A stretch of 41,692 nucleotides of DNA from Hoylesella loescheii DSM 19665 = JCM 12249 = ATCC 15930. Its GTDB lineage: Bacteria > Bacteroidota > Bacteroidia > Bacteroidales > Bacteroidaceae. The notes under the pieces are model-generated. The model ran no database searches. It was not told where the DNA came from and saw nothing but the letters and a program-made list of their open reading frames with translations. Within the stretch, counting starts at the first letter, position 1; each line of letters begins with the position of its first letter. Made by a program: the position numbers and the translations under genes. Of this stretch, positions 17,143 to 25,823 are shown one piece after another. Location: the NCBI RefSeq assembly GCF_000378085.1, contig NZ_KB899227.1, positions 1,522 through 43,213 of the forward strand, in the 5' to 3' direction.

Positions 17143-17421
17143 ATGGAGTTTTTCTTTAAGTCGATAGGTCTGCTATTGCTATCGGTGCTTGTTGTTGTGC
17201 TGATATCTTTTTTGATGATGTTTAGGCGTATCGTTAAGTTTGTACGCCAAACCTTCCGCCAATTCAACACCTCAACCACCTCTTCGTCCACTTCAAAAGC
17301 TTCTCAACGTGCAGGCAAAGATGGTGAGGTAATTATCGACAGTCGCACCTCCGAGCGTATGAACCAAAAGATTTTCGAACGAAACGAGGGTGAATACGTA
17401 GACTTTACGGAGGAAAAATAG
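17143..17421 (+). CDS. DUF4834-like small membrane protein
   Basis: 92 residues: an N-terminal transmembrane helix (about 4-27), a basic stretch, a Ser/Thr-rich linker and a conserved-looking end (GEVIIDSR ... EGEYVDFTEE). This architecture and the position directly after pssA match DUF4834 proteins of Bacteroidota, whose function is unknown. The tail faces the cytoplasm if the basic stretch follows the positive-inside rule. Confidence 0.75.
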   Translation: MEFFFKSIGLLLLSVLVVVLISFLMMFRRIVKFVRQTFRQFNTSTTSSSTSKASQRAGKDGEVIIDSRTSERMNQKIFERNEGEYVDFTEEK

Positions 17422-17512
17422 GTCTCCGTTTTTCAATATACGCCAAACGGAAACATAGCTCTGAAAATTAGTCAGCTACGTTCTCGTTTTGCTGTTTTTT
17501 GCTAGTGATTTT

Positions 17513-17622
17513 GTTATCGCTAATATGGAATGCCATTCCATCTTATCTGTACTCCTGTTCCAGCTTATCTGTTCTCCTATTCCATGTCACATGGAACACG
17601 GTTCCATCTTAGTTGGTACAAG
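17513..17622. repeat. 22-bp tandem array A (five units)
   Basis: Five consecutive 22-bp units start at 17513, 17535, 17557, 17579 and 17601. The best units read RTTCCAKCTTATCTG followed by seven variable bases; the first begins GTTATCGCTA. Several junctions form small palindromes (TGGAATGCCATTCCA; ATTCCATGTCACATGGAA). The same unit and the same first-unit start recur in array C at 40941. It lies in the 863-bp gap 17422-18284, in which no gene is credible. Confidence 0.8.
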
Positions 17623-17998
17623 ACGGATGCTATAAAAACAAAGTTCCATTGATTGTCAGTTGTTTGCAAAAGGCTTGTGTCTTGCCGTTAAAAATATGCC
17701 ATACATAACGCAATCTCATAAAAAACACCTTCTGCAAACATATATCTTGGGCGTTTGTCAATAAATGTTGTTGCTTGGTAGAAGTAAGTTCGCTTGGCTA
17801 TGAAATGGCAAATAAACCGACTTCAGCCATTGTTCGAAACTACGAAATACAAGAGAAGTTCGCCAGTGTCTTATTGCACACAAAACGCTGTCATGTTGTA
17901 GTCTGTGAATCGCTTTAAGAAGCAAAAAACGAAAGCATACAGTGCTAAAAAACAACAAAGACAAAATGTAACACGAAAAAGCGAAAAAAATGTTGTAA

Positions 17999-18105
17999 CT
18001 TTGCATAAGCTGTCCTGCACTCGGCAATTCGAGAACAAGTTCTCATTGCGCTCGTTGGTGGCAGCTTTGCATAAGCTGTCCTGCACTCGGCAATTTGAGA
18101 ACAAG
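17999..18105 (+). repeat. 41-bp direct repeat pair, 66-bp period
   Basis: Copies at 17999-18039 and 18065-18105 differ at one base. Each starts CTTTGCATAAGCTGTCCTGC and ends GAGAACAAG. The first copy is preceded by TA, giving TAACTTTG at 17996-18003, a promoter -7 match. No good -33 was seen. It lies about 180-290 bp upstream of metF. Confidence 0.75.
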
Positions 18106-18284
18106 CGCTTAGTGCATCGACAGACAACAACTAGGCATAAACCAAGGCTGAATTCGCAAACACAAACGTGTGGTGGAGGTAGTTGGGTGCATTGGTTATC
18201 TATCCCTATGGCGTCAAACGCTACATGCAGGCGTCACCAAAGTAAGGGAAATGTGGGGTTTGCACGGCATAGCCCAAACGCTAG

Positions 18285-19247
18285 ATGAAGATGAAAGTAA
18301 GTGATTTCCTAAATAAAAAGGCAGCAGCCAAGGCCCTTTCGTTCGAGGTGCTGCCACCACTCAAAGGCAATGGCACGGCACAATTGTTTCGTACCATCGA
18401 TCGCTTGCGCGAGTTTGACCCAAATTACATCAACATTACCACCCATAACAGCGAGTTCGTTTACCGCCAATTGGACAACGGACAGTACGAACGCGACCGC
18501 ATTCGCAGACGTCCTGGCACCATAGCCATTGCTGCGGCCATACAGCAACGTTATGGCATACCTGTTATTCCACACATTATTTGCAGTGGCGCAACGGTAG
18601 AAAGCACCGAATACGAACTGCTCGACTTGCAGTTTTTGGGCATTCAGAACCTGTTGTTGCTACGTGGCGATAAGGCGCACGATGAGCGAATGTTCACCCC
18701 AACACCTAACGGACACGCTCACACAACCGACCTTATTGAGCAGGTGAACCGCTTTAACGAGGGCTTTTTTGCCGACGGAACGCCTATGAAGCATCCTGGC
18801 GAGAGCTTCGAATATGGTGTGGCGTGCTATCCCGAGAAACACGAGGAAGCGCCAAACCTCGATATGGATATCGATTACTTGTTTCTTAAGCAGCAGCTTG
18901 GTGCAAAATACGCCGTAACGCAGTTGTTTTACGATAACCAAAAGTTCTTCGACTTTGTGGCAAAGGCACGCCAAAGGGGGGTGACAATCCCCATCGTGCC
19001 AGGCATAAAGCCGTTTGCCAAGTTGGGGCAGCTGTCGGTTATACCGCGAACGTTCCATTGCGACCTGCCCACAGCATTGGCCCATGAAATCGTTAAGTGT
19101 AAAACCGACGACGATGCAAAGGCCTTAGGCGTGGAATGGGCTACGCAGCAGTGTCGCGAACTTTATGCGCATGGCGTGCCTAGCATTCATTTTTACACCG
19201 TTTCGGCGGTCGATTCAATTTGCGAAGTGGCTAAAAAACTGTTATGA
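18285..19247 (+). CDS. metF: 5,10-methylenetetrahydrofolate reductase
   Basis: A 320-residue TIM-barrel flavoprotein that makes 5-methyl-tetrahydrofolate for methionine synthesis. Typical elements: SFEVLPP near residue 19 with the catalytic Glu, NITTHNSEF, HIICSG, LLLRGDKAHD (FAD site), ACYPEKHEEAP and VTQLFYDNQKF, then PGIKPFAK. A second in-frame ATG two codons in is an equally good start. The stop overlaps the start of holB by 4 bp (ATGA), so the two are coupled. Confidence 0.95.
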   Translation: MKMKVSDFLNKKAAAKALSFEVLPPLKGNGTAQLFRTIDRLREFDPNYINITTHNSEFVYRQLDNGQYERDRIRRRPGTIAIAAAIQQRYGIPVIPHIICSGATVESTEYELLDLQFLGIQNLLLLRGDKAHDERMFTPTPNGHAHTTDLIEQVNRFNEGFFADGTPMKHPGESFEYGVACYPEKHEEAPNLDMDIDYLFLKQQLGAKYAVTQLFYDNQKFFDFVAKARQRGVTIPIVPGIKPFAKLGQLSVIPRTFHCDLPTALAHEIVKCKTDDDAKALGVEWATQQCRELYAHGVPSIHFYTVSAVDSICEVAKKLL

Positions 19248-20383
19248 ACTGGAACGACGTGATAGGCCAAGACGATGTTAAACGTCGACTCGTAAGCATG
19301 GTGCAGCATAACCGTTTGCCCCATGCGCTGATGCTCTGTGGCCCTTCTGGCAGCGGAAAAATGGCTTTGGGTTTGGCTTTCGCTTCGTACCTGCTCTGCG
19401 AACGCCATGCTGAAGGCGACGCCCCTTGCGGCGAATGTGCTTCGTGTGCCATGATGCGCCGCTTCGAACACCCCGACCTGCACTTCTCTTACCCTGTTAT
19501 TCGCCCTGCTGGAACATCCAGCGAGCATAAGATGAACAGCGACGACTTCGCCCCACAGTGGCGCGAGATGTTGCAAAAGACGCTCTATCCCTCGATGGAT
19601 CTTTGGCTCGACCAAATGGATGCTGCCAATCAACAGGCCCAAATGGGTGTTGGCGAGAGCGACTTGCTGATGAAACGTCTCGGAATGAAGTCGAGTCAAG
19701 GTGGCTATAAGGTGGCAGTGGTGTGGCTAGCCGAACGTATGAACCAGGAATGTGCCAACAAGTTGCTGAAGCTTCTTGAAGAACCGCCTGCTCAAACGCT
19801 GTTTATCATGGTGTGTCAAGAGCCCGAACTACTGCTCGAAACCATTAAGAGTCGCACCCAACGCATTGATTTGGCCCCCATTACGGTGGCCGACATGCAG
19901 CAGGCACTTATCCAAAAGCGCAACATCATGCCCGAAGATGCCCGCCGTGTGGCCCGATTGGCCAATGGAAGTTGGACTAATGCGCTGGCCGAGCTTAGCG
20001 TCGACAATGAGAACAAGCAGTTCCTGGACATGTTTATCATGCTCATGCGCTTGGCCTACCAACGAAATATACGTGAGCTGCGCCGTTGGAGCGATGCCGT
20101 GGCAGCCTACGGGCGCGAGAAACAAAAGCGTATGCTGACTTACTTTGCACGTCTGATGCGCGAAAACTTCATGTTCAATTTCGGCATTGCCGATCTTGTG
20201 TACATGTCGCGAGAAGAGGAAGACTTCGCAAGAAACTTCGCACGCTTCGTGAACGAACAGAACATCGTGGAGATTTCCGAACTTATCGACCGTTGCATTC
20301 GCGACATCTCGCAGAACGCTAACGCCAAAGTGGTGTTCTTCGACTATGCCATCAACATGATTCTCTACATCAAGAAGGCATAA
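19244..20383 (+). CDS. holB: DNA polymerase III delta' subunit
   Basis: A 379-residue clamp-loader subunit of the AAA+ class. The N-terminus reads WNDVIGQDDVKRRL, then a P-loop-like GPSGSGK (Gly33-Lys39) followed by Met instead of Thr/Ser, so ATP hydrolysis is doubtful, as is usual for delta'. A zinc-binding cysteine cluster (CGECASCAMM) and LLKLLEEPPAQTLFI follow. In Bacteroidota the order holB-ricT-gldH is common and is kept here. Confidence 0.9.
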   Translation: MNWNDVIGQDDVKRRLVSMVQHNRLPHALMLCGPSGSGKMALGLAFASYLLCERHAEGDAPCGECASCAMMRRFEHPDLHFSYPVIRPAGTSSEHKMNSDDFAPQWREMLQKTLYPSMDLWLDQMDAANQQAQMGVGESDLLMKRLGMKSSQGGYKVAVVWLAERMNQECANKLLKLLEEPPAQTLFIMVCQEPELLLETIKSRTQRIDLAPITVADMQQALIQKRNIMPEDARRVARLANGSWTNALAELSVDNENKQFLDMFIMLMRLAYQRNIRELRRWSDAVAAYGREKQKRMLTYFARLMRENFMFNFGIADLVYMSREEEDFARNFARFVNEQNIVEISELIDRCIRDISQNANAKVVFFDYAINMILYIKKA

Positions 20384-20536
20384 AAGGCGGTTCAATCGCC
20401 ACTCGTTCAGCTTGTCGCCCGGCTGCTTCATTGGGCAAAAGGCATGGTTCGAGTTAAAACTAATTGCACTCTCCGGCACGATTTCGCACGCCAAGGGCGT
20501 ACATCCTGCCGTCAACATATAAACAAAAACGAACAA

Positions 20537-21865
20537 ATGGATTACAAAAATATGAAATTCAAGGTGGCCACAGGCTGCGATCATGGCCTTTGCTGCGGCG
20601 GCTGTTGCAAGTCGGACCACCAACTAAATACCTTTGACTGGCTGGCCGACGTGGTTAACGACCCCGACAAAACCGACCTTGTTGAGGTGCAATTTAAGAA
20701 TACTCGCAAGGGATATTACCACAACGTGAACAACTTGCAGCTAACAAAAGGCGACACCGTAGCGGTGGAAGCAAGTCCTGGGCACGACATTGGCGTGGTT
20801 ACACTTACGGGTAGGCTCGTGGCTTTGCAGATAAAGAAAGCCAATTTAAAGTCGGCCGACGACATCAAACGTGTCTATCGATTGGCCAAGCCCGTAGATC
20901 TCGACAAATATCAAGAGGCTAAAAGTCGTGAGAACGACACGATGATACAGAGCCGGCAGATTGCTAAAGACCTGGGTTTGAAGATGAAAATCGGCGATGT
21001 AGAGTATCAAGGCGATGGAAATAAGGCTATATTCTACTACATTGCAGATGAAAGGGTAGACTTCAGACAGCTTATTAAGGTGCTTGCAGACACTTTCCAC
21101 GTGCGTATAGAGATGAAACAGATTGGCGCACGTCAAGAAGCGGGGCGCATCGGTGGAACGGGACCCTGTGGAAGAGAGCTGTGTTGCGCTACGTGGAATA
21201 AGAATTTTGTTTCGGTTAACACTAATGCCGCTCGCTTTCAAGACATTTCGCTCAATCCGCAAAAGCTTGCGGGCATGTGCGGGAAGCTGAAATGCTGTCT
21301 CAATTACGAGGTAGACAATTATGTGGAGGCTGCCAAGCGCATGCCCAGCAAAGAGGTTTCGTTGCACACGGGCGATGCCGAATACTTCATTTTCAAAACC
21401 GACATATTGGCGGGAACAGTGACTTACTCTACAGATAAGAACCTCGCCGTGAACCTAGAGACTATTACGGCCGAACGTGCAAGGGCCATTATCGAGATGA
21501 ATCGTCGTGGCGAGAAGCCCGATTCGCTTGTAGAGGAACACCACAAACAGCACGTTGACAAGCCTGTCGACCTTTTGGCTAATGCCGACCTTAGTCGATT
21601 TGACAAGTCGAAGCGGCCTAAACGCCAGTCGAACGGCAAACCCAAGGGCGATAAGCGCGATGGCTCTGCACCCCAGAATGGTGCTCCACAACGCAAGGAG
21701 CAGCAACGCCAGCGCGACCAACAGCCTGAAAGGCGCCGTCCAAGACCACAACAGGCGCGTTCGCAAGAGGGAAAGCAGGACAACAACGGCAACCGACATC
21801 GTCGCGACAACCAACGTAGGCCCACCCCTCCCACGGCAAACGCCCAACCGCAAAAACAAGAATAA
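20537..21865 (+). CDS. ricT: RicT/YaaT-family (PSP1 domain) iron-sulphur protein
   Basis: The ATG at 20537 gives 442 residues. The PSP1/RicT core contains CGRELCCATW and GKLKCCLNYE, cysteines that bind an Fe-S cluster in Bacillus RicT. The N-terminus adds a second cysteine patch, GCDHGLCCGGCC (Cys14, 19, 20, 23, 24). The last about 85 residues are a disordered, basic, Gln/Arg/Pro-rich tail suited to nucleic-acid binding. Bacillus RicT acts with RicA/RicF in RNA processing; the role here is unknown. The RicT core is secure, the function is by analogy. Confidence 0.85.
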   Translation: MDYKNMKFKVATGCDHGLCCGGCCKSDHQLNTFDWLADVVNDPDKTDLVEVQFKNTRKGYYHNVNNLQLTKGDTVAVEASPGHDIGVVTLTGRLVALQIKKANLKSADDIKRVYRLAKPVDLDKYQEAKSRENDTMIQSRQIAKDLGLKMKIGDVEYQGDGNKAIFYYIADERVDFRQLIKVLADTFHVRIEMKQIGARQEAGRIGGTGPCGRELCCATWNKNFVSVNTNAARFQDISLNPQKLAGMCGKLKCCLNYEVDNYVEAAKRMPSKEVSLHTGDAEYFIFKTDILAGTVTYSTDKNLAVNLETITAERARAIIEMNRRGEKPDSLVEEHHKQHVDKPVDLLANADLSRFDKSKRPKRQSNGKPKGDKRDGSAPQNGAPQRKEQQRQRDQQPERRRPRPQQARSQEGKQDNNGNRHRRDNQRRPTPPTANAQPQKQE

Positions 21866-21872
21866 CAAGCCC

Positions 21873-22364
21873 ATGAAGCGTTTAGTGAAAGGCGCATTGG
21901 TGGCTCTTGTAGCTGCCTTGGTTAGCGCATGCACCATGGATACCGTCTTCCACCGATACAGTCATACATCGGTGAGCGGATGGGAGAAGAACGACACCCT
22001 GAAGTTTTACGTTCCACCGCTTCATCAGGGAGGTGTCTTCGCCCAGCAACTAGACGTGCGCATCACAGGCGCTTATCCCTTTACGGCTGCCACGCTCATC
22101 GTAAAGCAACGCATAGTGCCAGGTAATAAGGAACTGACAGACACCATCAATTGCACGTTTAGTAAGCCCGATGGCACCCGCCTCTCGCGTGGCATCAGCT
22201 ATTACCAATATAGTTATCCCATAGCCAAACCCGATTTGCGCGAAGGTGATAGCCTAGTGGTGAGCATCTACCACGACATGAAACGCGATATGCTGCCTGG
22301 AATATCCGATGTGGGCCTGCATATCAGTCGTGTTAGCTATTTGCATAATGTGCTGTATAAATGA
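21873..22364 (+). CDS. gldH: GldH-type gliding/T9SS-associated lipoprotein
   Basis: 163 residues; lipobox ending at Cys20 (ALVSAC), then a beta-rich domain beginning TVFHRYSHTSVSGW and ending LHISRV. It follows ricT by 7 bp. GldH is needed for gliding in Flavobacterium and is retained in non-gliding Bacteroidota; here it probably supports type IX secretion or the envelope. The assignment rests on size, lipobox and the holB-ricT-gldH order. Confidence 0.85.
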   Translation: MKRLVKGALVALVAALVSACTMDTVFHRYSHTSVSGWEKNDTLKFYVPPLHQGGVFAQQLDVRITGAYPFTAATLIVKQRIVPGNKELTDTINCTFSKPDGTRLSRGISYYQYSYPIAKPDLREGDSLVVSIYHDMKRDMLPGISDVGLHISRVSYLHNVLYK

Positions 22365-22521
22365 GGTGAGTTCCTTAGTCTGCTTGAATTTATCTGGTTA
22401 TAAGTTCTCGTCTGTTAAGACTTTCCCCCTTTTTTATAAACTCATAAGCTTATGGTTGGTGTGTGTTATGATAAAAACTCAGACGCAAAAAAGAATAAAG
22501 CACATAACTTAAATACGTAAA

Positions 22522-22567
22522 AACCCAAACGCCACACCTACTAAAAAGCGGATGTGGCGTTTGGGTT
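22522..22567. terminator. Strong inverted repeat between gldH and the Abi gene
   Basis: AACCCAAACGCCACA and its complement TGTGGCGTTTGGGTT form a perfect 15-bp stem with a 16-nt loop. There is a T-run on the minus side (AAAA before the left arm) but not on the plus side. Probably a bidirectional terminator or insulator for the gldH operon. The rest of the 22365-22647 gap has only an AT-rich tract. Confidence 0.6.
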
Positions 22568-22600
22568 AGAAAATCAAACATTCAGTGTTGTTAAGGGCAA

Positions 22601-22627
22601 TTGTATCAAATAAAGTCTTTAACTTTG
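22601..22627 (+). promoter_or_regulatory. Promoter of the Abi gene
   Basis: TAACTTTG at 22620-22627, 20 bp before the ATG. A TTG at 22601 is 16 bp upstream, shorter than usual. Confidence 0.5.
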
Positions 22628-22647
22628 CATGATAAAAGTAGAATTTA

Positions 22648-23538
22648 ATGGGAACACAAAAGTTAGCAACGACAATCGACGAACAAATCAAAAAGCTTAG
22701 GGAACGCTACATGGACATTAGCGACGAGAAAAAAGCCAAAGAAAACCTTTTGGATATTGGTTATTATAGGTTAGGATTCTATTGGTTTCCATTCGAAAAG
22801 AGCTATCCTAGGAAGAGTAATCGTACACATAAATTTAAACAAGGTACGAAGTTCGAATATGCCATACAACTATATTACTTCGATTTCGATTTAAGAAATA
22901 TCTTTCTTCGTTACATAAGCAGGATTGAAATAAATTTCCGGACACAATTAATTTATATCGCATCCAACAGGTATAAAGACGATCCATGCTGGTACATAAA
23001 CCCCCAATACGTCAAAAAGGATTTTATTGAGAGTCCATTATTTAAAAACGCGATTGCTGAAGCAAACAAAGAACCTGCTATTAAGTGGGATGCGAAATGC
23101 TATAATAGGAAATATGCACCAGCATGGAAAACCTTAGAGCATTTCACTTTTGGCTCAGTCATATCTTTATATGAGAATTTAAAGGACGGGAAACTAAAAC
23201 ATGATATCGCTTCTACTTATGGAATACAATCTCCTAAGCAATTCTCTAACTATATCAATACGGTTAGAAGGTTGAGAAATTACTGCGCTCATGGGAAAGT
23301 TCTCTTTGACATGAAACTTCGCGAAGCAATAAGTAAGGGGCCTGCTGGCGATATGGGGAACAAGAAAACAACGCTTTTTGGTGCTTATCAAGTATTTAGA
23401 TACCTATTGGGGAGAGTTTCAAACAATAGAGTTTTGAGAATGAAAGAAAAACTTTTAGATGCCTTTAAGAGGGTGAAGTATCAAGAAGTGAAAGATGTTA
23501 TCCTTGCTAATTCGGGATTTAAGATTGAGGAAATCTAA
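22648..23538 (+). CDS. Abi_2-family (AbiD/AbiF-like) HEPN protein
   Basis: 296 residues. The N-terminal half has the Abi_2 features LLDIGYYRLGFYWFPFE and YYFDFDLRNIFLRYISRIE. The C-terminal half has a HEPN ribonuclease motif, RRLRNYCAHG, with Arg210-x4-His215. Proteins of this family are abortive-infection or toxin-like RNases. The GC content is lower than that of its neighbours and it has its own promoter and terminators, so it is probably an acquired defence gene. It is followed by a small RNA gene (see 23594). Confidence 0.85.
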   Translation: MGTQKLATTIDEQIKKLRERYMDISDEKKAKENLLDIGYYRLGFYWFPFEKSYPRKSNRTHKFKQGTKFEYAIQLYYFDFDLRNIFLRYISRIEINFRTQLIYIASNRYKDDPCWYINPQYVKKDFIESPLFKNAIAEANKEPAIKWDAKCYNRKYAPAWKTLEHFTFGSVISLYENLKDGKLKHDIASTYGIQSPKQFSNYINTVRRLRNYCAHGKVLFDMKLREAISKGPAGDMGNKKTTLFGAYQVFRYLLGRVSNNRVLRMKEKLLDAFKRVKYQEVKDVILANSGFKIEEI

Positions 23539-23556
23539 AAATATATGGTTAAAGGC

Positions 23557-23587
23557 TTGCATATCGTAGAAAAATGAACTACCTTTG
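23557..23587 (+). promoter_or_regulatory. Promoter immediately downstream of the Abi gene
   Basis: TTG at 23557-23559, exactly 20 bp, then TACCTTTG at 23580-23587: a full Bacteroidota promoter 18 bp after the Abi stop, pointing into a region without an ORF. Confidence 0.65.
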
Positions 23588-23593
23588 CAACGA

Positions 23594-23686
23594 ACAAAAA
23601 GTGCACATGTTTGCTATATGCTTTCATACTGCACTATAAAAGGGACTGAAAGAGGGGCTGCCTACATGGCAACCCCTCTACTTTTT
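23594..23686 (+). ncRNA. Predicted small structured RNA (~93 nt) paired with the Abi/HEPN gene
   Basis: From the start predicted by the promoter at 23557-23587 to the T-run at 23682-23686. The RNA would fold into a 5' hairpin (AGTGCA near 23601 with TGCACT near 23629, loop of about 24 nt), a single-stranded linker AAAAGGGACTGAAAG, and a terminator hairpin. No ORF of note is present. It could be an RNA antitoxin or guide-like partner of the HEPN protein, or an independent sRNA. The RNA is predicted from signals only. Confidence 0.55.
23651..23686 (+). terminator. Rho-independent terminator
   Basis: AGAGGGG, C/A mismatch, TGCC, loop TACAT, GGCA, CCCCTCT, then AC and five T: the most canonical intrinsic terminator in the window. 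It ends the small RNA and would also end Abi read-through. The remaining bases to 23834 hold nothing recognised. Confidence 0.8.
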
Positions 23687-23834
23687 GAATGGATGTTATG
23701 TTTTTGAACTTCTAAGTTCGGGTGTATTCTTAAAGCGTAGCTACATTTATGCCAATGGCAGTTGGCAGAGAGTGTTTTTCCAATGCTAAGCAGATGTATG
23801 GTATCCCACTGTTGAAGCTTGAATGGTTTTGCGC

Positions 23835-24398
23835 TTATTGTATGAAAAATACACGTCTCTTTTTATAATTTGATATAGCGATGGGTACGATTATTTTATG
23901 TATTGATGACGAATCGGATATGCCAATGGAGCTTAAGGTTTCCTTCCAAAATGTTTCTTTATCTGTTTCTAAAAATGCCCCACGTATCCTAAAGCATGCA
24001 TAATGTATCTTTTCTCCCGTAAAGAGCGTAATGTATCCTTTTTGTTCAAGCTGTTTAAATGCCATATTGAATTCGTTTATAAATGCTTGGCAGTCGCTGA
24101 ATGTGTCTTCACTGTGTCCGAATGCCAGCCCATAACATTTTTCGTATGCATTGTTTGTTATCGGAATGTATGGACATGAGGCGTAAACACTATTAATAAA
24201 CAACTGTATATTGGTAAGGTTTACGGTGATAGTGTCTTGTTCTGTGGCTGCAGCGAAAACGAGTGGGTATTGTTTTCCGTCTAAATTTGTTGTGAACTCA
24301 ACATAGGTGTAATCGCTTGCACGCAAAGGCTGTGAACTTTTTTGAGCATGGCATAAGGCAACGTTGAATGTGAATAGCAATGAAACAATAAACTTCAT
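23835..24398 (-). CDS. Unknown exported protein
   Basis: The in-frame ATG at 24398 is chosen over one 12 codons upstream because it starts a signal peptide (MKFIVSLLFTFNVALCHAQ). The product has 187 residues, about 168 after cleavage. There are four cysteines in the mature part and no recognised domain. It may be secreted or periplasmic. It is 87 bp downstream of another exported protein gene on the same strand. Confidence 0.6.
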   Translation of the reverse strand: MKFIVSLLFTFNVALCHAQKSSQPLRASDYTYVEFTTNLDGKQYPLVFAAATEQDTITVNLTNIQLFINSVYASCPYIPITNNAYEKCYGLAFGHSEDTFSDCQAFINEFNMAFKQLEQKGYITLFTGEKIHYACFRIRGAFLETDKETFWKETLSSIGISDSSSIHKIIVPIAISNYKKRRVFFIQ

Positions 24399-24485
24399 AA
24401 CTTTATTTGGGATGAAGTAAAAACTGTGGAACATATTCAGGTAATGGTGCTTTGACCCCTTTTAGGGATATTGTCGGCTTTGTTT

Positions 24486-25037
24486 CTAAACGTAACTGAT
24501 CTTTACGATCTGCTTTGTGGAAAGATTTAGAAGAACTGTTATATTGTCGTTTCTTTTTCTGCTCTTATCTTTAGCAAGAGAAATAATGGTTATTGCTTTC
24601 GGTGGGCATATCGCACTAAGTGTGCCATCGTTAGGGTAAATGATGTAGTTGTATTTAAATAGGTTAACTAAGACATAGACGTCTCTATCTTTTTTGTAGG
24701 CTAGATATTGCCTATAATATAGCTCTATGTTAGGTGACGAAGTCGTTGGGTTTGCTTTTTCCCACTTTGTTGTGTCCATAATGATTGCCTTTATTGTGGC
24801 AATTTCTTTATCAGAAAGTTGATAATATGATCTTTGTGAATTGTAGAATGGGGTTTGGTCGTCGTAACTGGCATCGTGACGCATGGGTATGTCGCGGCAT
24901 TCTTTCAATTCCTCTGTTGCATATATCTTCACTTTAATAGGCGTATTCTTTCTTTCAGGCTCTTTTTTAGAGCTGAAGTTACAGCTAGCGACAAGTAGAG
25001 AGGTCGCGATTAATGCAATGTGTGTTAGTTTGTTCAT
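24486..25037 (-). CDS. Unknown lipoprotein
   Basis: 183 residues with lipobox ending at Cys19 (LLVASC), a Lys/Glu linker and a domain with several Tyr-rich strands (YYRQYLAYKKDRDVYVLVNL). I do not recognise it. Together with the gene at 23835-24398 it forms a small two-gene exported-protein unit between the Abi locus and tsaE. The 25038-25305 gap downstream of tsaE has no identified feature. Confidence 0.6.
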   Translation of the reverse strand: MNKLTHIALIATSLLVASCNFSSKKEPERKNTPIKVKIYATEELKECRDIPMRHDASYDDQTPFYNSQRSYYQLSDKEIATIKAIIMDTTKWEKANPTTSSPNIELYYRQYLAYKKDRDVYVLVNLFKYNYIIYPNDGTLSAICPPKAITIISLAKDKSRKRNDNITVLLNLSTKQIVKISYV

Positions 25038-25305
25038 GGTTTTTCTCTTTTATTTGTTAGTGTTTGAGACAGAATAATGTGGATTGGTAGAAAATGATTA
25101 GCAGTGCATAGTCTTTTTAAAAAAGAAAGATTGTTGTGCAGAGGTGCAGAAAACGTGTAGTGGTGGCTATTAGATAAAGGCGTGGAGGAAGGCACTATGC
25201 GCAGAGAATGAGGAGAGAGTGTTATAAGAATTGGTCTTTATAGGACGTGAAACACCATACCCATGTCTTGGTTCTCTATGCATAGCACCTTCAACCGCGC
25301 GTGAT

Positions 25306-25719
25306 TTAAAACATCACCGTTCTGCTTCCGTCAGCTTGTTCTTCTATTTTCACCTTTACGACATCTGCTGGCAAAATTTCTTCGATGAGTTCGGGCCATT
25401 CTAAGAAGCAGAGAGAACCGCTATAAAAGTAGTCTTCGTAACCCATGTCGTACACCTCTTCGAGCTTTTTAATGCGGTAGAAATCGAAGTGGAAGATGGG
25501 TTTGGGTGTCTGTTCGCTGTGATATTCGTTCACGATGGCGAAGGTGGGCGAAGTGATAACGTCTGTAACGCCTAGCTCTTCGCAGATGGCTTTGATGAAA
25601 GTTGTTTTGCCCGAGCCCATCTTACCATAAAAGGCGAATACCTTGCCCGTGCCTATATTGTCGATAAATTGTTTGGCCACGTTGTGTATCTGGGCCAACG
25701 ATGTGATTGTAAGTGTCAT
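25306..25719 (-). CDS. tsaE: tRNA t6A biosynthesis ATPase TsaE
   Basis: 137 residues; Walker A GKMGSGKT (Gly32-Thr39), then TSPTFAIVNEY and HFDFYRI, both characteristic, and LEWPE near the end. It works with TsaB/TsaD in threonylcarbamoylation of tRNA position 37. It lies 104 bp after porX on the same strand, an arrangement often seen in Bacteroidota. Confidence 0.93.
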   Translation of the reverse strand: MTLTITSLAQIHNVAKQFIDNIGTGKVFAFYGKMGSGKTTFIKAICEELGVTDVITSPTFAIVNEYHSEQTPKPIFHFDFYRIKKLEEVYDMGYEDYFYSGSLCFLEWPELIEEILPADVVKVKIEEQADGSRTVMF

Positions 25720-25823
25720 GATGCGTTATGGGTTTTGGCCGTTCCGAGGGTATGTTTGCCCTTTGGTTGGCGGTTAAATGCTTATTTTGAGTGGAAGTAT
25801 TGCTTGCGCTAGAAAATGCGTGG

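Noticed and set aside
17905..18288. 127-codon frame upstream of metF
   Set aside because: It contains the 41-bp repeats twice and no protein-like composition.
23636..23652. GGGACTGAAAG in the small RNA as a CRISPR-repeat handle
   Set aside because: A single occurrence with no repetition; short enough to occur by chance. It was kept only as part of the RNA linker.
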